64,000 bases of DNA from Chitinophagaceae bacterium (GTDB lineage: Bacteria; Bacteroidota; Bacteroidia; Chitinophagales; Chitinophagaceae): assembly GCA_022843585.1 (NCBI GenBank), contig JALHNJ010000003.1, positions 272,222 to 336,221 of the forward strand, read 5' to 3'. The position numbers were made by a program, and so were the translations under genes. The notes under the pieces were generated by a model. The model did no database searches, was not told the DNA's origin, and saw only the letters and a program-made list of their open reading frames with translations. Shown in pieces: positions 52,710 to 60,797 of this stretch. Positions within the stretch are counted from its first letter, which is position 1. Every line of letters starts with the position of its first letter.

Positions 52710-54050
52710 ATGATCAAGAACAACAGGTTATCAGATGAGCAATATGCTGAAAACTTTAACGACATTCATCCGCCGTATGAAAACATAACAGCGGCAAAAG
52801 TGGATGCCAATCGTTGTTTGTTTTGTTATGATGCTCCTTGCATGAAGAGTTGCCCTACCAGTATTGATGTTCCAAAATTCATTAAACAGATTGCAACAGA
52901 GAATATTAGAGGTTCTGCTCATACAATTTTCACTTCTAATATTATGGGGGCTGGTTGCAGCAAAGTTTGCCCCGTAGAAAAATTATGTGAAGGTGCTTGT
53001 GTATATAATTTGCTGGAAGAAGAACCGATACCTATTGCAAAATTGCAACGCTATTCCACAGAAAAAGCCATGCAAAATCAATGGCAACTATTTCAACGCA
53101 AACAGTCAATAGGCAAAAAAGTGGCTATTGTCGGTGCTGGCCCTGCCGGATTAAGTTGTGCTCACTCTTTATCCAAAGAAGGAATTGATGTAACGATCTA
53201 TGAAAAGGAAAGCAAAGGCGGTGGGTTAATGACCTATGGTATTGCTGCCTACAAAGTCACACCTCAGTTTTGCGAAGATGAAGTCAATTATATTTTATCC
53301 ATCGGAGGAATAGAAATAAAATACAACCAGGAATTAGGGAAAAATATATCGTTAGTTGATTTACAAAAAAACTATGATGCTGTTTATCTCGGCCTGGGTG
53401 TTGGTGTAGCAAGACAATTAGATATTCCCGGAGAAGATTTAGTTGGTGTGGTTGATGCAATCAATTTTATTTATAACATAAGGGATAAAGGTTATGCAGA
53501 AGTTCCCGTTGGTGATAAAGTAGCAGTGATTGGAATGGGAATGACAGCCATTGATGCGGCTACGCAAGCAAAACGATTAGGCGCAAAAGAAGTTACCATG
53601 TTGTACAGACGAACCGAAGAAGAAATGCCTTGCACCAAGCATGAACTAGATATAGCCATGCTTGATGGTTGTGAAATTATCTGGCTGGCTGCGCCGAAAG
53701 AAGTAAAAGGCGTTGATGGAAAAGTAACAGCATTAATTTGCACTAAAATGCAATTAGGCGAACCCGATGCCAGTGGCCGCCGCTCCCCGGTTGATACAGG
53801 AGAAACATTTTCATTGGAAGTGGATATGGTAATTAAAGCAGCAGGACAAGTCCCGTTTGAAGAATTGATTTCTGGTAATGGAATTAAGAATAGTAAAGGG
53901 AAGATTGTGATTGACGAAAAGTGTGCAACGAATATTGCTGGTGTGTTTGCCGGTGGCGATGCAGTGAATGGTGGTAAAGAAGTGGTGGATGCAGTGCAGG
54001 CAGGGAAAGATGGAGCGAAGGCTATAATGGCTTATTTGAATATTGCTTGA
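52710..54050 (+). CDS. preT: Dihydropyrimidine dehydrogenase subunit PreT (FAD/NAD, Fe-S)
   Basis: 446 residues. The N-terminal cysteine-rich domain has CLFCYDAPCMKSCPTSIDVP and AGCSKVCPVEKLCEGACV, giving two 4Fe-4S clusters. An FAD site follows (VAIVGAGPAGLSCAHSL), then an NAD(P) site (VAVIGMGMTAIDAATQAKRLG) and the C-terminal AGVFAGGDAVNGGKEVVDAVQAGKDGA. This matches the N-terminal half of mammalian DPYD and E. coli PreT. It passes electrons from NAD(P)H to PreA. Confidence 0.94.
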   Translation: MIKNNRLSDEQYAENFNDIHPPYENITAAKVDANRCLFCYDAPCMKSCPTSIDVPKFIKQIATENIRGSAHTIFTSNIMGAGCSKVCPVEKLCEGACVYNLLEEEPIPIAKLQRYSTEKAMQNQWQLFQRKQSIGKKVAIVGAGPAGLSCAHSLSKEGIDVTIYEKESKGGGLMTYGIAAYKVTPQFCEDEVNYILSIGGIEIKYNQELGKNISLVDLQKNYDAVYLGLGVGVARQLDIPGEDLVGVVDAINFIYNIRDKGYAEVPVGDKVAVIGMGMTAIDAATQAKRLGAKEVTMLYRRTEEEMPCTKHELDIAMLDGCEIIWLAAPKEVKGVDGKVTALICTKMQLGEPDASGRRSPVDTGETFSLEVDMVIKAAGQVPFEELISGNGIKNSKGKIVIDEKCATNIAGVFAGGDAVNGGKEVVDAVQAGKDGAKAIMAYLNIA

Positions 54051-54144
54051 AATGTATTTGCTGATTAGCAAACAGAACCCTGAAGTGTGCGACGCAACGA
54101 AGTTCATCCGTGATAATGTAGCTGGTAACATAAAATAAAATCTT

Positions 54145-55413
54145 ATGGCAGATATTAGTTCAAATTTCCTCGGTATAAAATCACCCAATCCATTTTGGTT
54201 GGCCAGTGCCCCTCCTACTGATAAAAAATATAATGTACTCCGTGCATTCGAAGCAGGTTGGGGCGGTGTGGTTTGGAAAACATTGGGCAGCCAGGTGAAA
54301 AATGTTTCCTCAAGATATTCCGCCGTTGATTTTGGCGGACAACGGGTAATGGGTTTTAATAATATTGAATTGATAAGCGACAGACCACTCGATATAAATT
54401 TGAAAGAGATTGCAGAGTGTGTAAAATTATTTCCCGACCGGGCCATGATTGTTTCGCTGATGGCAGATAACGATAAAAAAAGTTGGCATGAAATAATAAA
54501 AAAAGTAGAAGACACCGGTGCACATGGATTGGAATTAAATTTTGGATGCCCGCATGGAATGACAGAAAGAGGAATGGGTGCCGCCGTTGGCCAAGACCCG
54601 GAGATTGCCTGCATGGTAGTAGAATGGGTAATGGAAGCAGCTACACTTCCGGTAATTACGAAGCTCACACCAAATGTACATTCCGTTGTACCAACAGGTC
54701 GTTCGGTAGTAAAAGCAGGAACGAATGCTTTATCATTGATCAACACCATACAATCAGTAACCGGAATTGATTTGGATACATTGGTTCCTAATCCTTATGT
54801 AGCTGGTAAATCTGTATTCGGTGGTTATTGCGGCCCCGCGGTAAAACCAATCGCCTTAAAATTTTTAACTACGATTGCACAAGATGAGTTGACAAAAAAA
54901 GTTCCTGTCTCCGGCATCGGCGGCATCAGCACCTGGAAAGATGCCGTGGAATTTATGTTGCTCGGTGCAAGCAATGTGCAAGTTTGTACCGCTGCAATGA
55001 AGCATGGTTTCCGCATTGTAGAAGATATGTGCGAAGGTTTAAATAACTGGATGGATGAAAAAGGATTTAAAACACTGGATGATTTCATTGGTAAATCTGT
55101 TGATACCATCACTCATTGGGAAGACCTCGACATTAACTATCATCATATCGCCAAAATAAACCAGGATAAATGTATTCACTGCGGCCTTTGTTACATTGCC
55201 TGTGAAGACACATCGCATCAATCTATCAATCTGGAATATGGAAAGCCTTATAACAAATACACCATTAAAGAAGAAGAATGTGTGGGCTGCAATCTTTGCC
55301 AATTAGTTTGCCCGGTTGATGATTGCATTACCATGGAAGAACATCGGGTGGCTCCTGAATATATTAATTGGATTGAATGGCAGAAAAGAGGTTTGCCGTT
55401 GAATGATCATTAG
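54145..55413 (+). CDS. preA: Dihydropyrimidine dehydrogenase subunit PreA (FMN, Fe-S)
   Basis: 422 residues. An FMN-binding dihydroorotate-dehydrogenase-like barrel (about 1-310) includes NPFWLASAPPT, GLELNFGCPHGMTERGMG (catalytic loop with Cys), PVITKLTPNV, SGIGGISTWKDAVEFMLLGA and VQVCTA. Two C-terminal ferredoxin clusters follow: CIHCGLCYIACEDTSHQSI and CVGCNLCQLVCPVDDCI. The layout matches E. coli PreA. With PreT it reduces uracil/thymine to the dihydro form. It ends the pyrimidine cluster; the next ATG is 19 bases away but belongs to an unrelated protein. Confidence 0.94.
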   Translation: MADISSNFLGIKSPNPFWLASAPPTDKKYNVLRAFEAGWGGVVWKTLGSQVKNVSSRYSAVDFGGQRVMGFNNIELISDRPLDINLKEIAECVKLFPDRAMIVSLMADNDKKSWHEIIKKVEDTGAHGLELNFGCPHGMTERGMGAAVGQDPEIACMVVEWVMEAATLPVITKLTPNVHSVVPTGRSVVKAGTNALSLINTIQSVTGIDLDTLVPNPYVAGKSVFGGYCGPAVKPIALKFLTTIAQDELTKKVPVSGIGGISTWKDAVEFMLLGASNVQVCTAAMKHGFRIVEDMCEGLNNWMDEKGFKTLDDFIGKSVDTITHWEDLDINYHHIAKINQDKCIHCGLCYIACEDTSHQSINLEYGKPYNKYTIKEEECVGCNLCQLVCPVDDCITMEEHRVAPEYINWIEWQKRGLPLNDH

Positions 55414-55432
55414 TAATTATTATTATCCTTTT

Positions 55433-56245
55433 ATGAAAGCTTTTTTAACAGTTTCGATTCTATTTTTATTTAACATAATTACACTTGCACAAAATTCAAT
55501 AGGGAAAATTGATAGCACCAAATTGAATTTAGTTTTTCGAGATTCGACTATTTCAGAATTAAAAAATTCTATTGCCAGAATAAAAACTGACAAGTCTACC
55601 ACTATTGGCAATCTTTGGATAAAAGGCGAAATAAGTGGATTACTAAGTCCTCATGTAAATTACTACCAATTAGAGATGTCATTAATTACTCCTCTTAAAC
55701 TCGATAACAAAGATTATTGGGGAGAAAGTCGCTCTAAACTTGAGATACTTTCGGCTGATGATAAAATAATTTTTAAACGATTAAAAGATAATGAAGGAAG
55801 AATAAAGAAATTTTATTACAATAAGTCTTTGGTTACAAAATTTATAAATAACTACGAAGTTTTATATAATACTAAAATAGAAATTGACTTTAATAAAATA
55901 GAATTTTACGATAATGAAAGTTTTGGAGTCGCATGTTCTATGAGCGAATTAACCAGCCAAGGTGAAGTAATGATGGAGTTGGTAAAAAAGAAACAGCTTC
56001 AGCAACTTTTGGATTGGGTAAAAGCCATTCCCGCTTTGACAAAAGCCTATGGAGTATTAGGTATTTACATTCTCACTAAAAGAGGTATAGTATTAAAAAA
56101 GGAAGAAAAAAGAATTTTTGATTTAGCAAAAAAGGAGACTATAAAAATTAATACTTGTGAGGGATGCATTTATGGAACACAAGTACCTCTTAATATTTTA
56201 CTGTCAGAAAAAAACTTAAAAGAGATGTACAATTCACTAAAATAA
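55433..56245 (+). CDS. Exported protein of unknown function, AT-rich
   Basis: 270 residues from the ATG at 55433 (an ATG at 55403 would overlap preA). Signal peptide KAFLTVSILFLFNIITLAQ, then a lysine/isoleucine-rich soluble protein with KTDKSTTIGNLWIKGEISGLLSPHVNYYQLEMSL and C-terminal ACSMSELTSQGEVMMEL..., CEGCIYGTQVPLN (a Cys-x2-Cys). Base composition is clearly more AT-rich than the pyrimidine genes, which suggests a different history. Family not recognised. Confidence 0.7.
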   Translation: MKAFLTVSILFLFNIITLAQNSIGKIDSTKLNLVFRDSTISELKNSIARIKTDKSTTIGNLWIKGEISGLLSPHVNYYQLEMSLITPLKLDNKDYWGESRSKLEILSADDKIIFKRLKDNEGRIKKFYYNKSLVTKFINNYEVLYNTKIEIDFNKIEFYDNESFGVACSMSELTSQGEVMMELVKKKQLQQLLDWVKAIPALTKAYGVLGIYILTKRGIVLKKEEKRIFDLAKKETIKINTCEGCIYGTQVPLNILLSEKNLKEMYNSLK

Positions 56246-56285
56246 AGAAACTGCTTGTGCTTTTTCCAAAAAATTTCATTTCTCG

Positions 56286-56311
56286 GCCGAGTCTCTTGAA
56301 AGAGACTCGGC
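56286..56311. repeat. 12-base perfect hairpin upstream of the unknown gene at 56340
   Basis: GCCGAGTCTCTT and AAGAGACTCGGC pair perfectly over a 2-base loop (in RNA the inner pairs open to a GAAA-type loop). No T tract follows on either strand, so it is not a standard terminator. It is GC-rich against an AT-rich background, typical of a dispersed palindrome. Confidence 0.65.
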
Positions 56312-56339
56312 GTAAAACCGAAAGCCACTAACTTTATCA

Positions 56340-56843
56340 ATGCTTCCCCTAAACGATAACAAATGGAAAGAACTCCCCGGCGGCTACCGCATTCCCTTTG
56401 ACGCTTCCGTTCCATTAAAAAAATTAGAGCAGGCAACAATCGTCCATGAAATCGAAATCATCTTTACAGAACTCTGGAATGAACTACATCATCAGGGTGA
56501 TGTGGATTTAGCTTCGTATTACGCTGTTCCGCATATCATCAGAATAGCGAAAGAAAAAAGATTCTTTAACTGGAATGTTTTTGGTTTAGTTGCCACCATA
56601 GAAATTGAACGCCACAATAACAATCCCCAACTACCAGAAGAATATGAAGCAGCCTATCTCCATTCCATTAAAAAAGAATTACCAGAACTTATTAAAGAAA
56701 TATTGCATGATAAATGGGACTCAGATCTAGCATCCACAGCCTTGGCTGCTTTAGCCGTTTCAAAAGGGCATATCGAAGTGGCTGCCGCTATTTTAAAAAT
56801 GGATGATAAAGATTTGGTAAAAGAATTCTTAGAGAATTCCTAA
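56340..56843 (+). CDS. Cytoplasmic hypothetical protein, possibly HEAT-like
   Basis: 167 residues without signal peptide. Starts PLNDNKWKELPGGYRIPFDASVPLKKLE, then a mainly helical body (ATIVHEIEIIFTELWNELHHQGDVDLASYYAVPHIIRIA; DLASTALAALAVSKGHIEVAAAILKMD) whose paired helices look like HEAT-type repeats. I do not recognise a named family. It could be an immunity-type or scaffold protein, but there is no toxin gene next to it to support that. Confidence 0.65.
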   Translation: MLPLNDNKWKELPGGYRIPFDASVPLKKLEQATIVHEIEIIFTELWNELHHQGDVDLASYYAVPHIIRIAKEKRFFNWNVFGLVATIEIERHNNNPQLPEEYEAAYLHSIKKELPELIKEILHDKWDSDLASTALAALAVSKGHIEVAAAILKMDDKDLVKEFLENS

Positions 56844-57121
56844 CTAAGATTTTTGAGCCATGGAGAAACAAAAGGCTGGAAGCAAATTCTCCCATCCCCA
56901 GCATGAGCAGTGAGTCCTGTAGCATATTAATCATGCTATAACGAGTAATCATTACCCGATTGTGTAATTGCAGCACATTTTTTTATTCCTGATTTTTGTA
57001 CCAGATAATTCTCATTCTCTGCCCGGTCTTACATTTATGAGAGATGTACTTAGTAAAAATAATACGGAATTTTAAAATATTTTTCTGAACTTATATACTG
57101 AAACCAAAAACCTTAACTACT

Positions 57122-59278
57122 ATGAAACAAAATAGAATTATCACCAGCATCCTGGCAATTCTTTTTTTTCAATTGGCAACCGCACAAGCACCCAGTGCCG
57201 GGCGATACTATATTCGCTTAGCCAATGGCCAGGCATTAGAAGCAGAAAGTAGCACCTATAAAAATGATGGTGGCAAAGTGCAAATCTGGAAGCAACGTTT
57301 TACATTAAACCAGATTTGGGATATATCCAGTGCAGGTGATGGTAAGTTTTATATTAAAAATGTAGGGGCCGGGAAAAATTTAGATGCTCATGCCGGAGCT
57401 GTAAATACCAACGGTTGTAAAGTTCAACTTTGGCAAGTGTTGCCTGCCAACATGAATCAAAAATGGATTTTTCAAAGAGTAAGTGCAAACCGCTATACTA
57501 TACGGAATGCAGCCAGTGCAACTAATAAAGTATTGGATGTAACAGGTGCCGCTATTGGTTCCGGCGGCACTCCTATTCAATTATGGGATGGGGCCAATTC
57601 AGCAAACCAGGTCTGGACATTGGAGCTTTCTCATGATAAATCCGTTATATCTCCCAATGTAGTTGACTTGAGGGGTAACTCTACCCCTTACAAAAATCAA
57701 ACACTTCCAAGTGGTGAACGGGGCGGTTGTACTTATTTCGGTTCTTTATCTGCGCTAGAAGCGGCTTATAAAAAAAGAGGCTTTGGAGAACTTGATCTGT
57801 CCGAAGAATTTATGGCCATCACTTCAAAAATGTTTGGCCTGCATCCTTATTGGTCAGATATAAAAGATGCCAATGTAAGAGAAAATCAATTTGCCGGTAC
57901 ACAGGGTGGCGGAAGTGTTGCACTGCTTGCGCAAGGGATGAGGATTCCAAAGGAAACTGCTGTAGGTTATGGGCTTTACACAATTAGTGAACATTGGGCA
58001 GTTACCGACCAACTCTTTACTAATAATAATAATTTTTCTGTATGGAACCGGTTTCCACAAATTGCAACTACAACTTATTATGGTGTGTCGGCTTACGAAA
58101 ATATTCCAACCATTACAGCCGAAAACTTAGAACGGGTACTTTCGCTGGGTCATGAAATTAAAATTTGTATCGACAATGGTGCACATTGCATCATGCTTGC
58201 CGGATTTGATAAAACCAATCCCGCCGAAAAAAAGTTTATTATAAAAGATAATTACGGCCCTGTTGGCGAGGCATGCAACTCCAACATTCAATATTTACCC
58301 TACTCAGCAATAAGCAGATTGATTTCAGCCGAATATATTACAGATGTACGCCAACCAGCTACCTGGAAAGAAGTTAATGTAGTAGGTCGCTGGGATTTGA
58401 ATTATGCGGGATGGACAGGTATTCTGGAATTCTATCGGTTGCCCGGATCAATGCAGTTTGTTTTATCCGGCAATGAAGCCAAAAGCAGGAATGGCGGGGT
58501 TATAACTGACAGACGCCTGGGGACTTTTTATGACCATACCGGAAAAGTGCACCGGGTAAATGGCAAAGTGAATAACATTGGAGGAACTATTGAAATTGAA
58601 TTTTATATTGATGGCAACAAACCCAATTTGCGATGGGATGAAATGTCGGGCCGCAGATTCACCTACCGCTTAAGTGCTGATGGCAATTCTATGTCGGGCA
58701 CACATAAAGATTTAGATGGTCGTATTTATAACGGCTCTGCAAGAAGGATAAACACCAATACACCTGCTTCTCCGGCTGAAAGAGTTGAAACCGTTACATT
58801 AAACAATATCACATCTGAACTTTGCCCCACAACTTTGGTGGCAGGCGACAGGGATTTTAATGGCGGACCTGTAATTAATGCTACCATACTGTTGGAAAAA
58901 ACACCAGATGAAAAAGGTATTGATGCAGTTATTTCTTACACAGCAGCAGAAACTGGCGGCGACAATACTACTGCTTCAGGAATGTTCAGGCAAAGAGTAT
59001 ATACTGCTGCACCCGGCATCCGTATAGCAAGTATTGAAGCAGGTTTTTTTCAATCCAAAGTAGTTAATTTCATGGGCCGTGGTGCCGGGTCAGAATTCGG
59101 AATTTGCAACGAAGGCCGTGTGGAAACCCCTCCTGTTTCAGGTAGCTCAGTAAGAGAAATTGTTGTAGTCGGCGATACTGGCGGTAATGATGTAAGTGCC
59201 GGTGGTGGTTGCCGCTGCGACACGAAAATAAAGAGTATAAAATTTAATCCCATCAGGATAAGAGTTGCCAATAGATGA
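57122..59278 (+). CDS. Exported ricin-type lectin fused to a papain-like cysteine peptidase domain
   Basis: 718 residues. Signal peptide QNRIITSILAILFFQLATAQ; ricin B-type beta-trefoil (about 27-172) with three QxW-like repeats (NQIW, NQKW, NQVW). Next is a domain (about 185-400) that fits papain-like C1 peptidases: Cys203 in GERGGCTYFGSLSALEAAY, DLSEEFM (compare LSEQ), His355 in NGAHCIMLAGFD and Asn377 in FIIKDNYGP (compare KNSWG). The usual Gln six residues before the Cys is a Ser, so activity is not assured. The C-terminal ~300 residues (NVVGRWDLNYAGWTGILEFY..., ending in CRCDTKIKSIKF) are beta-rich and unassigned. No type IX sorting domain is seen. It is monocistronic. Confidence 0.75.
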   Translation: MKQNRIITSILAILFFQLATAQAPSAGRYYIRLANGQALEAESSTYKNDGGKVQIWKQRFTLNQIWDISSAGDGKFYIKNVGAGKNLDAHAGAVNTNGCKVQLWQVLPANMNQKWIFQRVSANRYTIRNAASATNKVLDVTGAAIGSGGTPIQLWDGANSANQVWTLELSHDKSVISPNVVDLRGNSTPYKNQTLPSGERGGCTYFGSLSALEAAYKKRGFGELDLSEEFMAITSKMFGLHPYWSDIKDANVRENQFAGTQGGGSVALLAQGMRIPKETAVGYGLYTISEHWAVTDQLFTNNNNFSVWNRFPQIATTTYYGVSAYENIPTITAENLERVLSLGHEIKICIDNGAHCIMLAGFDKTNPAEKKFIIKDNYGPVGEACNSNIQYLPYSAISRLISAEYITDVRQPATWKEVNVVGRWDLNYAGWTGILEFYRLPGSMQFVLSGNEAKSRNGGVITDRRLGTFYDHTGKVHRVNGKVNNIGGTIEIEFYIDGNKPNLRWDEMSGRRFTYRLSADGNSMSGTHKDLDGRIYNGSARRINTNTPASPAERVETVTLNNITSELCPTTLVAGDRDFNGGPVINATILLEKTPDEKGIDAVISYTAAETGGDNTTASGMFRQRVYTAAPGIRIASIEAGFFQSKVVNFMGRGAGSEFGICNEGRVETPPVSGSSVREIVVVGDTGGNDVSAGGGCRCDTKIKSIKFNPIRIRVANR

Positions 59279-59379
59279 TGATCTGTTGCAACTTAAGTCA
59301 GCATACCTGATTGAAGATGGAAGTAATCATTGGAAAAATGAAAAAAAGTAGCTTCGATGATTCCGAATGCATCATATAA

Positions 59380-59772
59380 ATGAACAAAGAAATCAGCGCA
59401 TACAACAACTCACAATCAACAGCTGATAAAAAAATCTGCAACCTGCTGGCCAAAGAAATCAGTGCTCATTTGCCGGAAGCAGAAAATAAAATCTGGCATG
59501 CACATCCTGTTTGGTTTTTGGATGGCAACCCGATAGTTGGCTATAGCAAACTAAAAGCCGGCATTCGATTGATGTTTTGGAGTGGTGCAAGTTTTGATGA
59601 AGAAACATTGCAACCAGGTACAGGAAAATTTAAAGATGCATCCATCACTTATACTTCCATAGAAGAGATCAAGACAAAAGACTTAAAACGTTGGATAAAA
59701 AAATCCAGCAATATTCAATGGGATTATAAAAACGTAGTAAAGCGGAAAGGTGTGCTGAAAAGATTGAAATAA
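59380..59772 (+). CDS. DUF1801 (YdhG-like) protein
   Basis: 130 residues. The DUF1801 fold (CyaY/YdhG-like) is indicated by HLPEAENKIWHAHPVWFLDGNPIVGYSKLKAGIRLMFWSGASFDE and the end TYTSIEEIKTKDLKRWIKKS. Function of the family is unknown; some members were proposed to bind iron or DNA-repair partners, which is not shown here. It is separate from both neighbours by about 100 bases. Confidence 0.8.
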   Translation: MNKEISAYNNSQSTADKKICNLLAKEISAHLPEAENKIWHAHPVWFLDGNPIVGYSKLKAGIRLMFWSGASFDEETLQPGTGKFKDASITYTSIEEIKTKDLKRWIKKSSNIQWDYKNVVKRKGVLKRLK

Positions 59773-59864
59773 AAAAAGCAGCCCCGCTCCCACAGACTGC
59801 TGCAGAACCTCCATTTCACATTACAATCATTTCAGTTATCTTTAAGCGGACAATCAAACCACGG

Positions 59865-60707
59865 ATGTACCACAAAACCAAAGAAAAGGTTCACGGACTG
59901 CTTCACCCCGAAATTGTAGGAGATAAACATTGGGATAAGATCATCAATGTATTTATCATCACACTTATTATACTAAATGTGGCGGCAGTAATATTGGAAA
60001 CGGTACCGAGCCTGAGTGATGAGCCCCATGAACAACGTTTCTTTTACTATTTCGACCTTATTTCTGTTATCATCTTTACCATTGAATATATATTGAGGGC
60101 CTGGAGCTGTAACCACGAAGCAAAATATAAACACAGTATTAAAGGTCGACTAAAATATATGCTCTCTCCGGGTGCATTAATTGATCTGCTGGCCATACTT
60201 CCTTTTTACCTGCATAGATTTATCGGACTTGACCTTAGAATTTTAAGGATGCTGCGGCTGATGCGTTTTTTCAGGCTTTTCAGGCTTACAGCTTATATGA
60301 AATCGGCACATCTTATTGTCAATATATTCAAACAAAGAAAAAACGAACTACTGCTTAGTCTTGTTCTCGTTCTTTTTTTAGTCATTCTGTCTTCGTCAGC
60401 AATTTATTTTGCAGAGCATAACCACCCGGAGAATAAACATAAATTTACCAGCATACCAGCCACCATATGGTGGTCTGTTGTTACACTTACCACTACAGGC
60501 TATGGCGACATGTACCCAATGACAAATCTTGGGAAATCATTGGCCGGTATAATTATGCTTACCGGTGTTGCCTTCTTTGCATTGCCTGCAGGTATTATTA
60601 CCGCCGGCTTCCTGGAAGAATTTAGAAAAAGTAAAAAACCACGCCATACAAAATGTCCGCAATGCGGTCATGATATTGATTCAGGCGATAACTCCCACGA
60701 CCACTAA
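59865..60707 (+). CDS. Voltage-gated-type potassium channel
   Basis: 280 residues with six membrane segments. The S4-like helix RFIGLDLRILRMLRLMRFFRLFRL has regularly spaced Arg, and the pore has the K+ filter TLTTTGYGDMYP followed by the S6 segment LAGIIMLTGVAFFALPAGIITAGF. A C-terminal tail with CPQCGHDIDSGDNSHDH looks like a small metal-binding knuckle. It should pass K+ in response to voltage. The tail is an unusual addition. Family Ion_trans (PF00520). Confidence 0.92.
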   Translation: MYHKTKEKVHGLLHPEIVGDKHWDKIINVFIITLIILNVAAVILETVPSLSDEPHEQRFFYYFDLISVIIFTIEYILRAWSCNHEAKYKHSIKGRLKYMLSPGALIDLLAILPFYLHRFIGLDLRILRMLRLMRFFRLFRLTAYMKSAHLIVNIFKQRKNELLLSLVLVLFLVILSSSAIYFAEHNHPENKHKFTSIPATIWWSVVTLTTTGYGDMYPMTNLGKSLAGIIMLTGVAFFALPAGIITAGFLEEFRKSKKPRHTKCPQCGHDIDSGDNSHDH

Positions 60708-60755
60708 TTACACTAAATTGCGAGTTGAACTGGTCGCATAGTGGCTGCTTGGCTC

Positions 60756-60763
60756 TATTTTTG
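60756..60763 (+). promoter_or_regulatory. -7 box TATTTTTG before the AsmA-like gene
   Basis: TATTTTTG matches TAnnTTTG exactly and gives a predicted leader of about 28 bases before the ATG at 60798. No TTG is found at the ideal -33 distance. Confidence 0.4.
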
Positions 60764-60797
60764 TCTTTTCGTTTAGTGTTATTTTAAGCCCTTTTAT

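Noticed and set aside
56340..56843. Immunity protein of a toxin-immunity pair
   Set aside because: No toxin-like gene is adjacent; the ricin/papain gene is 278 bases away with no shared transcript signal, so the pairing is only speculation.
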